The notes: generated by a model not told the origin, from the letters alone. 64,000 bases of DNA from Clostridiales bacterium Firm_11 (GCA_001604105.1 LVAQ01000012.1:114190-178189), one strand, 5' to 3'. Positions 17,478 through 27,407 are shown, numbered from the stretch's first letter. Program-made: numbers and translations.

Positions 17478-19205
17478 TTACTTTGTTGCTGAATCTTGCG
17501 CACGTGAGATCATTTTTTCCAGATGGACGGTGCGGTAATCCTGCGGCGCCATGCCGGCGGCTTTTTTAAAGAAGCGTGTAAAGGAACCGGCCGTATCATA
17601 CCCTACGGCGCTGGCTACTTCCTGAATGCGCACGTTTTCCCCCAGCAGCAGTTGTTTGGCGCGCTGGATGCGTACATGCTCGATATAATCGGACACATTG
17701 GTGCCGGTCGCCTGTTTGAATAGCCGGGAAAGGTAGGAGGGGTTCAGATACACCTGTTCGGCCAACCGCACCAGGGAGAGGTCTTCCCCCAGATGCTGTG
17801 CCACATAGGCCTGGATAAAGGCGACAGCCGTATCGGTACGGCGCTTGCCCGCCTCCCGCTGGAGCGTAAAGATGGTATGGATAATGGTCTCCAAATACTG
17901 GACGGCCTCCGACCAATCGGCAAAGCTATCCGGCCGGATTAACTGGTTCTGGCCGATGTGAAAAGCCAAATCCTGCGTCAGGTGATGACTGTTGATGTAG
18001 GAAAGCAGCGTAAGTGCGACGCGCAGGTATGCTTCCAGCGCGATGCCGCTGTTGCGGCTGGGTTCACGCCTTAGGTAATGGATAATCGGCCGCAGTTGAT
18101 CGGCGAAGCGCTCCTCATGACCCGCGTGGAGGTGAATGCTCAGCATCTCTTCAAAGCGTTGCCCAAGAAGCTGCTCCATCTGCGCATCGGCTTCGTTTTC
18201 GATGGGCAGCAAAGAGGGCGCAGCCTGACCAAACAAGGCGCTGTCAAAAGCCGTATCGGTGAGCAGCACCTCTGAACCAACCCCGATTTGACCGTTCATC
18301 AGGCGCGAGAGTTTCTCGTAACGGTGGGCGATTTGGTGCCATTCAATCGGTTGATCGGTCGTGATCAGGCTCAGGGTATTGGCCATGGACGCTTTGCACG
18401 CGCTCTGCACCAACTCCAGCGAACCTTTCAGTTGCGCGGTCGCTTCGCGGTATTGCTGGGCGATGTCCTGCGCGGCCGCCTCGGCGGGCTTGGGTTGCAG
18501 AATGGAAACAATTCTGCCTGCCTCATCAAATACGGTCAAATCACGAAAGGTACGGTTCAGGTAGCGGTTGAGCACCCAGCGCAGGGAGAACTGGCTCTGC
18601 ATTAAATCCGCATAGTCTTTCGAAGGCAAATCCCGATCCAGCCGCCCCAAAAGCAATAAAACCGGCAAGCGTGGATCCAGCTTGATTTCCAGCCGCGTAA
18701 AAAGGTCCCCGCTGGTGAGGTTTTCCTGACTGCCATGCAATAACCGCAGGCAAAAGTCCTTTTGGAAGGTTTCCCGCGCCGCGTGAATATCCTGCTGCGC
18801 GCGCCGCATGATATCATCATAGCGCACTTCGCGACCGATCTCTTCCAGCGTTTCTTTGACGGCTTTGAGAACTTTGCTATGGTTTTCACTCTTGAGCAGG
18901 TATTTTGTGCCCGGATGGCGGATGGCCTCGTAGATGTATTGAAAATCATCATACCCCGTCAGAAAGATCACGCGGCAGGTAGGCCAGTTCCGCTTGATTT
19001 GCGCAAGCAGTTCCATCCCATCCATGCCGGGCATATGGATATCGGACAAAACCACATCCATACGCGTGCGCCGGAGCCAGTCGATGGCCTCTTCTCCGGA
19101 GTAAGCCTTGTACACATCCAAATCCAGCTCGGGATCATCCAGCAAAAGCTCTGCCATGCCGTCGGTGATAAACTCCTCATCATCTACGACCAGTAAGCGA
19201 TACAT
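17478..19205 (-). CDS. Response regulator with AraC-type output domain, YesN-like
   Basis: A 575-residue regulator: receiver domain (1-120) with DDE at 8-10 and phospho-acceptor D55 in LSDIHMPGMDG; a long central region (about 130-460); and a C-terminal AraC/XylS double helix-turn-helix (about 470-570, with VYLNPSYLSRLFKQATG and VASAVGYDTAGSFTRFFKKAAG). It is expected to activate the LplABC-GH43 genes when phosphorylated by the kinase whose gene ends 3 bp upstream. The ATG follows AGGAGG. Confidence 0.94.
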   Translation of the reverse strand: MYRLLVVDDEEFITDGMAELLLDDPELDLDVYKAYSGEEAIDWLRRTRMDVVLSDIHMPGMDGMELLAQIKRNWPTCRVIFLTGYDDFQYIYEAIRHPGTKYLLKSENHSKVLKAVKETLEEIGREVRYDDIMRRAQQDIHAARETFQKDFCLRLLHGSQENLTSGDLFTRLEIKLDPRLPVLLLLGRLDRDLPSKDYADLMQSQFSLRWVLNRYLNRTFRDLTVFDEAGRIVSILQPKPAEAAAQDIAQQYREATAQLKGSLELVQSACKASMANTLSLITTDQPIEWHQIAHRYEKLSRLMNGQIGVGSEVLLTDTAFDSALFGQAAPSLLPIENEADAQMEQLLGQRFEEMLSIHLHAGHEERFADQLRPIIHYLRREPSRNSGIALEAYLRVALTLLSYINSHHLTQDLAFHIGQNQLIRPDSFADWSEAVQYLETIIHTIFTLQREAGKRRTDTAVAFIQAYVAQHLGEDLSLVRLAEQVYLNPSYLSRLFKQATGTNVSDYIEHVRIQRAKQLLLGENVRIQEVASAVGYDTAGSFTRFFKKAAGMAPQDYRTVHLEKMISRAQDSATK

Positions 19206-19208
19206 CCT

Positions 19209-20939
19209 TTAAGTTTCCTCCTTTGGATAGCGAATGGTCAACGTAACGTTGAGGCCGCCCAGCGCACTACGCCCGATGGTCAGGCCGCTTTCGGCGCCGT
19301 AGACGAGGCGTAGCCTGCGGTGGATATTCATCATGCCGGTGATTTCCATGGTTTCAGCGGTATCGGTAAGCCCTTGGGTCATCTGCGCAAGCTGCGCATC
19401 GGTCAGGTGCTGGCCGTTATCTTCCACCTGTATTTCCAGATGCTCGCTGTCATAAGCATAACTGACGCGAATCTGCCCGGCCTGCTGACGCTTGCCCACG
19501 CCGTGCTCAAAGGCGTTTTCCAGAATCGGCTGCAAAATGAGCCTGGGCACAAGCCGCGCAGCAAGCGGCTGCGGGCAATCCGGGAAGGTGATCACCAGCC
19601 GTTTGGAAAAACGCATCTGCTGGATGGCCGCGTAGGTTTGCGCATGCTTTACATCCTCGCGCAGGGGAACCATATCCGCCCCATTGCGGGTGATAAAGCG
19701 GAAGTACTTGCCCAGCAGCTCGGAGAACGCCACCAGATGATCGTCGCCGACCCGAGCCATGGTGTTGATAATAAACAGGCTGTTATACAGGAAGTGCGGG
19801 TTGATTTGCGTTTGCAGTTGCTTCAGTTCTGCCCGCTGTGTGAGCAGCTTTTGCTTATACACCTGATCAATCAGCCCGCTGAGCTTTTCCACCATCTCGT
19901 TGAAATGGTCAAACAGATAACCGAACTCATCGCCGCTTACGTGAGAGAGCTTCACGGTGAGATTGCCGTTTTCTACCTCCCGAAACGCGTCCACCAGTCT
20001 GTACAGCGGCCGGTGCATGTATTTGTACACGGAGAGAGAGTAGATCAGCGATACGCATAACGCCGATGCGGTGAGCACCCAAAACCAGAAGGAAAACGTG
20101 GTGGTCACTTCATGTATGATGCGTGTGGGGACATAGCGAATGAGCGAGGCGTTCAGTTTCTCGGAGGTTGCCACAGCCCGATAGTATTCTGTGCCCCCAA
20201 AGGTGAGCATGTGCAGGCGGTCGTTTTCGACCCGGGGGGCGGTATCCGCCTGGAAGAAGGCCACGCTTGCGTCCCGATCCCGAATCAAACCCGTTTCGCC
20301 AAGCAGCAGGAGGGTGTGGCTGTCATCATAGATGTTCAAGGTTTTCAGCGATTCGCCGATTACGCTTTCTTCCAAACGTATTTCTATCATATACAGGGGG
20401 TTGCGGCTGGTTACGTTCCCCTCCTGCAGGGTGGTCAGGCAGTAATCCCCCTCATATTGCAAAATTTGCGCGCCCCGCACGCCCTTGGGTACCCGAACAT
20501 TGGTAAAGTGCGCCTCATCGAGGGCGCCCACGCCGTTTGGGGAGGAGATGGTGCGCCCGAAATCCACAATGTGGGCGCGCACATCCTTGATGTAAACGCT
20601 GCTGTTGCGGATGGTGTTCAAACGCTGTTGCAGGCTGTTCATGCTCACCACCAGCGCGTAGTTATCCATGATTCGCCATTGGATGGCTAGCTTGTTCAAA
20701 TCGACATCGTTCAGGCAATCATATTGCAGCAGCTTCATCTGATCGATGGAGGCTTCCATGCCTTTCAGGTACGCATGCATCTGCCGGATGGTGGTCTTGG
20801 CGATGTCATCTTCCATGTTGCGCATCCACTGGTTGTAAATCACGATGCTGATGGTATACATGGGAATCAAAATCAACAGGAATATCAAAAGCAGCCGCAG
20901 CACAACGCTGTGTACAAAGGTTTTTCTGATAAAGCGCAC
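19209..20939 (-). CDS. Sensor histidine kinase, YesM-like
   Basis: A 576-residue membrane kinase: helix 1 (about 12-34), extracellular sensor (about 35-278), helix 2 (about 280-302), HAMP (about 305-360), the His_kinase (LytS/YesM) domain with phospho-acceptor H382 in INPHFLYN, and a C-terminal ATPase domain (ILENAFEHGVG, EDNGQHL). It senses an extracellular glycan signal or the loaded binding protein and phosphorylates the adjacent YesN-like regulator. The start is GTG at 20939, preceded by AGGGGAG. It lies 311 bp from, and is divergent to, the second response regulator. Confidence 0.93.
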   Translation of the reverse strand: MRFIRKTFVHSVVLRLLLIFLLILIPMYTISIVIYNQWMRNMEDDIAKTTIRQMHAYLKGMEASIDQMKLLQYDCLNDVDLNKLAIQWRIMDNYALVVSMNSLQQRLNTIRNSSVYIKDVRAHIVDFGRTISSPNGVGALDEAHFTNVRVPKGVRGAQILQYEGDYCLTTLQEGNVTSRNPLYMIEIRLEESVIGESLKTLNIYDDSHTLLLLGETGLIRDRDASVAFFQADTAPRVENDRLHMLTFGGTEYYRAVATSEKLNASLIRYVPTRIIHEVTTTFSFWFWVLTASALCVSLIYSLSVYKYMHRPLYRLVDAFREVENGNLTVKLSHVSGDEFGYLFDHFNEMVEKLSGLIDQVYKQKLLTQRAELKQLQTQINPHFLYNSLFIINTMARVGDDHLVAFSELLGKYFRFITRNGADMVPLREDVKHAQTYAAIQQMRFSKRLVITFPDCPQPLAARLVPRLILQPILENAFEHGVGKRQQAGQIRVSYAYDSEHLEIQVEDNGQHLTDAQLAQMTQGLTDTAETMEITGMMNIHRRLRLVYGAESGLTIGRSALGGLNVTLTIRYPKEET

Positions 20940-21250
20940 AGTCTGGTTCTCCCCTCATCGGTGATGGCGTTTCGTCCACGGTACACAAGCGGATAGGCTA
21001 CTTGCGCTGCGCTGTGCGCCGGGGGCAACCCGCGGCGTTTGCTTGGGCGAACGCGTGTATTTGCTTTGACACTTCTACGTTATCAAGGTATACTATAGCA
21101 TAAACAATGACCATATTGGACACCATTTTGGCTGCGTCTCTCCAATCTTTTGGGCCGAATACCCCAAAACCCCAGCGCGGGAGGAGAAACAGCCTTTGCA
21201 ATACCTGCCGATAACGCCCGTTGACGGCCAGAGGAAGGGGAATCAGGCGT
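20940..21250. other. Divergent intergenic region between kinase 1 and response regulator 2
   Basis: Contains a strong rightward promoter (21066-21094) and a leader of about 150 nt before response regulator 2. No clear leftward promoter for kinase 1 was found. Confidence 0.5.
21066..21094 (+). promoter_or_regulatory. Strong sigma-A promoter of response regulator 2
   Basis: TTGACA, 17 bp, TATACT. The transcript would carry a leader of about 150 nt. Confidence 0.75.
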
Positions 21251-21997
21251 ATGCGCATCTTAATTGTGGAAGACGAAGCCGCATCCCGGCGGGGGCTGAT
21301 GGAACTCCTGCAAAGCGTAGACCCGCAGCATCAGGTGGTGGGTGTGGCTGTGAACGGAGAAGACGGGCTGGAAAAGCTGTGCGCCCTGACGCCCGATCTC
21401 GCGTTTGTGGATATTCGTATGCCGGGCATGGATGGTTTAACCATGGTGGGCGAAGCGCGCCGCAGGGGTTGCCATACGCTGTTTATCATGATCAGCGCCT
21501 ACGCGGAGTTTTCCTACGCGCGCAAGGCCATTGTGCAGGGCGCGCTGGATTACCTGATGAAACCCTTTATAGTGGAAGATGTGGAAAACGCGCTGCGCCG
21601 CGCGTTGCATGCGCTCTATGGCGATGGATTTGCCGAGGAAGCAAGCGTACAGCACCCGATGGTGCAGCGAACGCTTAAGATTATCAGCTGTCAGTATCAG
21701 AACCACATCAATCTGGAATGCATCAGCAAACAGCTGCAAATCACGCCGGAATACCTGAGCTACCTGTTCAAACGGGATACGGGCATCAACTTTGTCATTT
21801 ACTTGCGTAATTACCGCATTGAGAAAGCCAAGCAACTGCTTCGTAACAGCAACATGAAGATATACGGGGTCGCAACGGCGGTAGGCTTTTCCGACGCGAA
21901 ATACTTTTGCCGGGTGTTTCGCTGCGTGACGGGGCAATCCCCCTCCGAACTGGCGCGAAAGGCTGATGGGGAAGAAGCGGAGGAAGAGGAAGCCTGA
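21251..21997 (+). CDS. Response regulator with AraC-type output domain, compact YesN-like
   Basis: A 248-residue regulator: receiver domain (1-120) with EDE at 7-9 and phospho-acceptor D54 in FVDIRMPGMDG, joined almost directly to an AraC/XylS DNA-binding domain (about 145-240; QLQITPEYLSYLFKRDTG and VATAVGFSDAKYFCRVFRCVTG). Much shorter than the other regulator here because it lacks the central region. The start is ATG 21251 (AAGGGG upstream); an in-frame TTG at 21221 has no site. It is convergent with the histidine kinase at 22280-24136, its most likely partner. The C-terminus is acidic (EEAEEEEA). Confidence 0.93.
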   Translation: MRILIVEDEAASRRGLMELLQSVDPQHQVVGVAVNGEDGLEKLCALTPDLAFVDIRMPGMDGLTMVGEARRRGCHTLFIMISAYAEFSYARKAIVQGALDYLMKPFIVEDVENALRRALHALYGDGFAEEASVQHPMVQRTLKIISCQYQNHINLECISKQLQITPEYLSYLFKRDTGINFVIYLRNYRIEKAKQLLRNSNMKIYGVATAVGFSDAKYFCRVFRCVTGQSPSELARKADGEEAEEEEA

Positions 21998-22161
21998 GCC
22001 CGCGCAACAGGTGGCTATCAGGGGACAGGGAAGCCCAGCCGTCGACGGGTTCCGATGGGTGCAACTTGTTTGCCGTGGCCAGACCCACGGCTTTGCGCAA
22101 CGCAACGCTTTCGCTAGCGAATGAACCGCCGAAAGAGCTATGTGTAATGATTTGACCAAGA

Positions 22162-22189
22162 AAGCCGCCCGTATGAACGAGCGGCTTTT
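22162..22189. terminator. Bidirectional terminator between response regulator 2 and kinase 2
   Basis: Hairpin AAGCCGC/GCGGCTT flanked by A and T stretches, between two convergent genes. A second small hairpin (GCCGTGG/CCACGGC) lies near 22071-22090. No gene is supported in 21998-22279. Confidence 0.65.
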
Positions 22190-22279
22190 GGCTGTGCAGG
22201 CTGTGCTTTGGCGTGACGTCGCGCCCTGCTCTCTTGGGCTGATAAACGGTTTGTGTATCTTGCGCCGCCCAGCCCGGCA

Positions 22280-24136
22280 CTACCGCGCAGGTTCCGGCTT
22301 TTGCTGGTAATAGGGCAGCAGCAGCACCACGGTTGTGCCTACCCCCACCCAGCTGCGCAGGTAGATGCGCGCTGATTTGCCATAGTAGGAGCGGATGCGC
22401 TGGCAGGCGTTTTCCAGGCCGATGCCATCCGCCGTGCCGGATGCGCCCCAGCACTGGATGCTTTCCTGGATGCGCTTGAGCTTTGCGGGGGGGATGCCCG
22501 AGCCGTTATCACGCACGGTCACGCGCAGCCGATCCTGCCCAAAGGGGGAAAAGTCTATGGTGAGCATACGCCGGTAGGTGTAGCCCTCAAAGCCATGCAG
22601 CACGCTGTTTTCTACAAATGGCTGAATGATGAGCTTGCGCATGGGCCATTCCTCCACCGCGGATGCCACATGCACCGTATAGTCAAACGTGTTGCCAAAG
22701 CGCAGCTTCTGTAGCTTGAGGTATTCTTCCAGCCAGCGCGCCTCCTGCAAAACGGTTACGGTGCCATCGCTTTTTTCAAAGGTATAGCGCAGCACATGCG
22801 CAAGGTGTTTGATCTGTCTGGAAACATCCAGATTGCCGTTTCGAATGGCGGTATAGTTAATCGAGTTGAGCGTATTATAAAGGAAGTGGCTGTTGATCTG
22901 GTTTTCCAGCGTCTTGATTTCCGCGATGCGCTGCCGCTCCAGCGCGGCGATGGTGCGCTCCGCGTGCTTGCGGGAGCGCGCCTCTGCGAGTTTGAGACGC
23001 AGCGCCATGGCGTTGAAGGCATGGATGCTCTGGGCGACCTCGTGCTGGTGCCTGGTTTGCACATACACATCCAACTGCCCGCCCTGAAGCGTTTCCAGCC
23101 CGTTTTGCAGCGCGCGCACCGAGCGCATCATCCGGCGCATCATCGCGTAGAAGATCATCAAATGGAGCAACGTAACCAGCCCGATGGCCAGCAGCAGCCG
23201 CGATGTGTATACCCGCGCCTGACGGGCGGTGATGCCCTTATCGGTGATGGAATGCAGCATCAGCTTTAACCGGCCTACGGGCTCAGAGCTTACATAATCA
23301 TCCGGGGTGATGTAGGCAAACCCATCCTGTTGCTGATCTTCCGGGGTCACCGTCAGGCTCAGGGTTTTGCCGATTTGTGCAGCGTCCGGGTGCGCGATGA
23401 TGGTGCCATCCTGCGCGGTCAGCACGTTGTAAGAAAGCCCGAAAAATTCGCCTTTGTTCTGGGTTGCGTTGACCATGGAGCGAAGCGTGGCGGTGTTGAA
23501 CGTCACCACCAGCATGCCGATTTTGTTGCGCGTATACAGGTCAATCAGCGGGTAGGCCAGGTGCATCAGGTATACGCCCGTTGGCTCGTAAAAGGCCGGG
23601 CGAAACCAGGGCGTGATCTCCTGCTTGGACATGGTGACATCATACAAAGCGAACAGCTCATCATTGCTGCCCGCGGTGTTAATCTGGCTGCCAAACCATG
23701 GCAAATCTACCCATGTGCCGTACAGGCGGCTGTAAAACACCACCTGCCGATCCGGTAAAACAGCGGTGATACAGGCTATGTTGTTGATGGCATAATCCGA
23801 AAGCAGTTTGCGAAGCGTCAGTCGATTGGCTGCGCGCTCGTCAATTGTGCCTTTCCAAAGGGTCAACGCGGCCTGATAAACGTTGCGGTCTACGACGATG
23901 CGGTACACATCGTTGATATAACTATGCAGCTGGTTTTCCAGGTTTTGCGCCTGCATGAGAATGGTGTCGCCCTTGACTGCGTCAATAGCCTGACGTAAGG
24001 ACGTATCAAAATAGCTGCTGGTCACCAGTTGGGCGACCAGCACAAACAGAATTGACGTGACCACCGCCAGGGAAACGAATTGTGGCAATAAGCTGGAATG
24101 ATACCAGCTTATTGCCGAGCGGAGCAGTTTTCTCAT
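22280..24136 (-). CDS. Sensor histidine kinase, YesM-like
   Basis: A 618-residue membrane kinase: helix 1 (about 19-40), extracellular double-Cache-like sensor (about 42-305, with TPWFRPAFYEPTGVYL and AQDGTIIAHPDAAQIG), helix 2 (about 312-333), HAMP (about 335-390), His_kinase domain with phospho-acceptor H417 in INSHFLYN, and an ATPase domain (FVENSVLHGFEG, RDNGSGI). Its gene follows the permease gene by 25 bp at the end of the GH31 operon. No good ribosome site is seen directly before the ATG, so coupling to the upstream gene may matter. The convergent plus-strand regulator is its probable partner. Confidence 0.92.
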   Translation of the reverse strand: MRKLLRSAISWYHSSLLPQFVSLAVVTSILFVLVAQLVTSSYFDTSLRQAIDAVKGDTILMQAQNLENQLHSYINDVYRIVVDRNVYQAALTLWKGTIDERAANRLTLRKLLSDYAINNIACITAVLPDRQVVFYSRLYGTWVDLPWFGSQINTAGSNDELFALYDVTMSKQEITPWFRPAFYEPTGVYLMHLAYPLIDLYTRNKIGMLVVTFNTATLRSMVNATQNKGEFFGLSYNVLTAQDGTIIAHPDAAQIGKTLSLTVTPEDQQQDGFAYITPDDYVSSEPVGRLKLMLHSITDKGITARQARVYTSRLLLAIGLVTLLHLMIFYAMMRRMMRSVRALQNGLETLQGGQLDVYVQTRHQHEVAQSIHAFNAMALRLKLAEARSRKHAERTIAALERQRIAEIKTLENQINSHFLYNTLNSINYTAIRNGNLDVSRQIKHLAHVLRYTFEKSDGTVTVLQEARWLEEYLKLQKLRFGNTFDYTVHVASAVEEWPMRKLIIQPFVENSVLHGFEGYTYRRMLTIDFSPFGQDRLRVTVRDNGSGIPPAKLKRIQESIQCWGASGTADGIGLENACQRIRSYYGKSARIYLRSWVGVGTTVVLLLPYYQQKPEPAR

Positions 24137-24161
24137 GCGAGCGCTTTGACAAACGGGGGCA

Positions 24162-25028
24162 TTACTCCTTAATGGCGCCGCTTGTCAGTCCCCCCACAAT
24201 ATACTTTTGCAGCGATACAAAAATCAGAACGACGGGCACCACCAGAATCATCCCGTAGGCCATGATTTGGTTCCATTTTGTGCCATACTTATCCATGAAC
24301 TTATAGATGTTGGCGGTCAACGGGCGCATGCTGGCCTTGATGTTGAAAGTCATGGAGTATACCAGGTCATTCCACCCATGCAGGAAGCAGAACACCAGAC
24401 ATGTGACCAGCCCAACCCGCGCAATGGGGATCATAATGCGGATAAAGGAGGTAAACGCGTTGCACCCGTCGATGCGGGCGGCCTCATCCAGCGATTTGGG
24501 CAGGCTCAGGAAGAAGGGGCGCAGCGTGACCACAATAAAGGGGATTGACCCCGTGGCGATGGCCAGCGTGGGCGCCGCGTAGCTGTTGAGCATGCCCGCA
24601 CCGGTGAACATGAGGTAAAGCGGGGTTAACAGCAGGCTGCCCGGCATCATCTGCGTTACCAGAAACAAAAGCATGATGATCTTCTTGCCCGGCGTGCGAA
24701 AGCGTGCCAGCCCATAGGCGGCCGTACAGCCAAACACGGTGGAGAGGGTCATGTTCAGCAGCGCGATCACAAAGCTGTTGCGCAATGAGAAAAGGAAATC
24801 ATTATCGGTCAACTGATGCACCCAGGGGACAAAGGAGAAATCCCTCGGCCAGTAGGCGATGTTTTTATTGAATATCTCTACATCCGTCTTGAACGAAGAG
24901 ATGAGGATCCAATACAGCGGGAAGAGAAATGCGACTGCAATCAACAGCGCAATCAGGTTCATGAGCATCCGCTTGGCGATTACGCGGCCGGAAACGGCGC
25001 GCAGCTTACCCACCTGTGTTTTGACCAT
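24162..25028 (-). CDS. Sugar ABC transporter permease, MalG-like
   Basis: A 288-residue inner-membrane permease with six helices and the EAA loop LDEAARIDGCNAFTSFIRIMIPIARVG. It belongs to the MalG/CUT1 type and pairs with the MalF-like permease, whose stop codon lies 1 bp before this start. The C-terminal segment LQKYIVGGLTSGAIKE is the family's typical end. The ATG is preceded by AGGTGAT. It imports the oligosaccharide captured by the binding protein at 26004-27242. No ATPase is encoded here. Confidence 0.94.
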   Translation of the reverse strand: MVKTQVGKLRAVSGRVIAKRMLMNLIALLIAVAFLFPLYWILISSFKTDVEIFNKNIAYWPRDFSFVPWVHQLTDNDFLFSLRNSFVIALLNMTLSTVFGCTAAYGLARFRTPGKKIIMLLFLVTQMMPGSLLLTPLYLMFTGAGMLNSYAAPTLAIATGSIPFIVVTLRPFFLSLPKSLDEAARIDGCNAFTSFIRIMIPIARVGLVTCLVFCFLHGWNDLVYSMTFNIKASMRPLTANIYKFMDKYGTKWNQIMAYGMILVVPVVLIFVSLQKYIVGGLTSGAIKE

Positions 25029-25029
25029 G

Positions 25030-25932
25030 CTACATCACCTCATCTTTGCGAATCAGGCGCAGATAGAACACACCCACAAGCATCAGGCACAGGAAGAGAA
25101 TCACGGCGCTGGCCGCGCCCATGGAGAAGTTGAACAGCGTGAAACTCTGCCGATAGCTGTAGGTGGAAAGCACCTCCGTGGCATTGAGCGGGCCGCCCTT
25201 GGTCATCATAAACACAAGGTCGAACACCTTGAAGGTGTAGATGAAGCCCAGCATCAGAACCGATAGGATGGAGGTTTTCAGCAGCGGCACCGTGATGCGG
25301 AAAAACCGCTGGAGTACCGTACAGCCGTCTATGGCCGCGCTCTCGTAGATGTCATGGGAGATGTTGCTCATGCCCGTTGATAAAAGCAGCATGTTAAAGG
25401 GGATGCCAATCCAACAGTTGGTGATGATAACCGCCCACATGGCCAGGCTGGGGTTGATCAGCCAGCCCAGCGGAGCGCCGCCCATCAGCCCCACCATCTT
25501 GAGCAGATCGTTAATCACGCCGCCTTCGGTGAGGAACATATATTTGAACAACAAGCCCGTGACCGAGACCGGCATCATCCAGGCCACCAGCAGCAGCCCG
25601 CGCACCGATCCAGCCAGGGCGAATTTTCCATTGAAGAATGCCGCAAGGATGATACCCAGGCTGAATTGCACCACAATGCAGGCGGCGGTAAACCAGAGCG
25701 TTTGCCAGAAGGCCTGATGAAACGCCGGGTCCTGAAGGATGGTGCTATAGTTGCTCAGTCCCACGAAAACGGAGGTGTTTCCCTTGAAGTTCATGACCGT
25801 CAAATCGCGGAAGGAAAGCAGAAAGTTATACAGCAGCGGGTACACCATCATCACCAGCATGTAAGCCACCGCGGGCAGTACAAAAAACATCCCCGTGATG
25901 CGATCCCGATAACGTTTGAAGAACTTCGCCAT
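25030..25932 (-). CDS. Sugar ABC transporter permease, MalF-like
   Basis: A 300-residue CUT1 permease with six helices, N-terminal RITGMFFVLPAVAYMLVMMVYPLLYN, and the EAA loop YESAAIDGCTVLQRFFRITVPLL. The frame is open from a TTG at 25938, but GGGAGG abuts it; the ATG at 25932 is at 7-nt spacing and is preferred. It lies 71 bp downstream of the binding-protein gene and overlaps functionally with the MalG-like gene that follows. Confidence 0.93.
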   Translation of the reverse strand: MAKFFKRYRDRITGMFFVLPAVAYMLVMMVYPLLYNFLLSFRDLTVMNFKGNTSVFVGLSNYSTILQDPAFHQAFWQTLWFTAACIVVQFSLGIILAAFFNGKFALAGSVRGLLLVAWMMPVSVTGLLFKYMFLTEGGVINDLLKMVGLMGGAPLGWLINPSLAMWAVIITNCWIGIPFNMLLLSTGMSNISHDIYESAAIDGCTVLQRFFRITVPLLKTSILSVLMLGFIYTFKVFDLVFMMTKGGPLNATEVLSTYSYRQSFTLFNFSMGAASAVILFLCLMLVGVFYLRLIRKDEVM

Positions 25933-26003
25933 ACCCAAGCCTCCCGTCTAGGAATAAAGGACGTCCCGGAAAGACCGGGACGTCCTTCGTACAGGTCAGT
26001 CCA

Positions 26004-27242
26004 TTATTGCGCCAGGATCGCGCTCACGGTTGCGGCCGCTTCGTCCAGCGCGGTTTGCACATCCTTGCTGCCGGTGAACACCTCATGCTCCGCGGTGGAG
26101 ATGGCGGTGGAGATTTCCGGCCAACGCGGGTGCGGGCCGCGAGGCATCGCATAGTTCATGTTCTCCGCAAATACGCTGAAGATGGGATCAACAACCCAGA
26201 TCTCTTTGGATTCGCTGGCATCCTTGCGGGGGGAGAACTTGCCGGCGACTTCGCAGAAATCGGCGGATACTTCTTTGCTCATCAGGTAGGTGAGGAATTC
26301 CATTGCCGCGTCCACGTTCTCGCACGCGGTGGTGATGCCGAAGTTCTCGCCGCCCAGCACGGAGGCGTTTACACCGTCATCCGCCCGCGGAATCAGGGCT
26401 ACGCCCCAGTTCTTATCAGGCGCCATTTCATTAACGGAGGATACGTTCCAGGGGCCGTTGACCTGCATGGCCACGCCGCCGGAGATGAACTGGTTGTTGC
26501 AGTCGCCCTGCGTCCAGTTGATGATGTCGCGGGGCATGGAGCCATCTTCGATGAGGCTGTTGAGAAAGCTTAGCGCGTCCACGCAGCCCTGCCCGTTGAG
26601 CTCTTCCAGTTTACCGCCGGAGGAGAGGAACCACGGGATGAACTGGAAGGTGCCTTCTTCGTTCTTCACGGCGGAGATCGCAAAGCCATAACGGCCGGTA
26701 GCGGGATCGGTCAACGCCTTGGCGGCGGCGCGCAGCTCGGTCCAGGTGGTGGGTACGCTAAGGCCCGCGGCGTCCAGCGCGTCTTTATCATAGAAGAGCG
26801 CCAGGCAGTTGCTGTTGTGCGGCAGGCCGTAAATGCGGCCATCCTGCGTGCAGCTGTTGAGCGGGCCGGTGAAGAACTGATCCAGCTGCCCCCAAGCGTT
26901 GAGCTGATCGGTAATATCCGTAAACACGCCCATCTGGATGTAGGAAGCCATATCGGGGTTGTCAACCATACCGATGTCGGGCAGTTCGCCGGAAATCGCG
27001 CCCATCTGGTATTGACGCATCAGATCCTCGCGGGATACGAATTCATAGCTGATGTTGATTCGATCCTGGGAAGCGTTGAAGTTGTCGATATCCTTCTGGA
27101 AAATGGAACCGTCGGAATAGTCATAGTCAACACCGAAGTAGTGCCAGAGGGTCAGTTCGATTTTCTCATCGGCCACGGCGGAAACCGCTACGATGGAAAC
27201 CATCATGCAGAGCGAGAGCAACAGTGCCAGTAGTTTCTTCAT
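26004..27242 (-). CDS. Sugar-binding protein of a CUT1 ABC transporter, MalE-like
   Basis: A 412-residue family-1 extracellular binding protein. The signal peptide MKKLLALLLSLCMMVSIVAVSAVADE ends in a type I site; the cysteine is inside the hydrophobic core and does not form a lipobox. The mature protein shows the family segments LTLWHYFGVDYDYS, DRINISYEFVSREDL and GRIYGLPHNSNCLALFYDKDAL. The start is ATG 27242 after AAAGGAGG; an in-frame extension to 27269 is rejected. The genes around it (GH31 upstream, permeases downstream) suggest an alpha-linked or xyloglucan-type oligosaccharide. Confidence 0.94.
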   Translation of the reverse strand: MKKLLALLLSLCMMVSIVAVSAVADEKIELTLWHYFGVDYDYSDGSIFQKDIDNFNASQDRINISYEFVSREDLMRQYQMGAISGELPDIGMVDNPDMASYIQMGVFTDITDQLNAWGQLDQFFTGPLNSCTQDGRIYGLPHNSNCLALFYDKDALDAAGLSVPTTWTELRAAAKALTDPATGRYGFAISAVKNEEGTFQFIPWFLSSGGKLEELNGQGCVDALSFLNSLIEDGSMPRDIINWTQGDCNNQFISGGVAMQVNGPWNVSSVNEMAPDKNWGVALIPRADDGVNASVLGGENFGITTACENVDAAMEFLTYLMSKEVSADFCEVAGKFSPRKDASESKEIWVVDPIFSVFAENMNYAMPRGPHPRWPEISTAISTAEHEVFTGSKDVQTALDEAAATVSAILAQ

Positions 27243-27299
27243 GGGTGTACCTCCTTTTGTTTTCTGCAATCAAGCTTGCTGTGATTGCTGCTTGTACTA

Positions 27300-27328
27300 A
27301 GGATAGTTGTGGACGAATAAAAAGTCAA
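27300..27328 (-). promoter_or_regulatory. Putative promoter of the MalE/F/G-like operon
   Basis: On the minus strand TTGACT, 17 bp, TATCCT, about 60 bp before the binding-protein start. Confidence 0.6.
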
Positions 27329-27407
27329 TCATAACCGCATCAAAAAGGTGGACAATCTTGTAGTAAATGGCTAATATACGCCCAAACATGAATGTTTTTA
27401 GGTTAAA

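Noticed and set aside
21196..21678. 160-codon frame starting at a TTG behind GGGAGGAG, overlapping response regulator 2
   Set aside because: The site is good, but the protein is a frame-shadow of the receiver domain; at most a short upstream frame that modulates translation.
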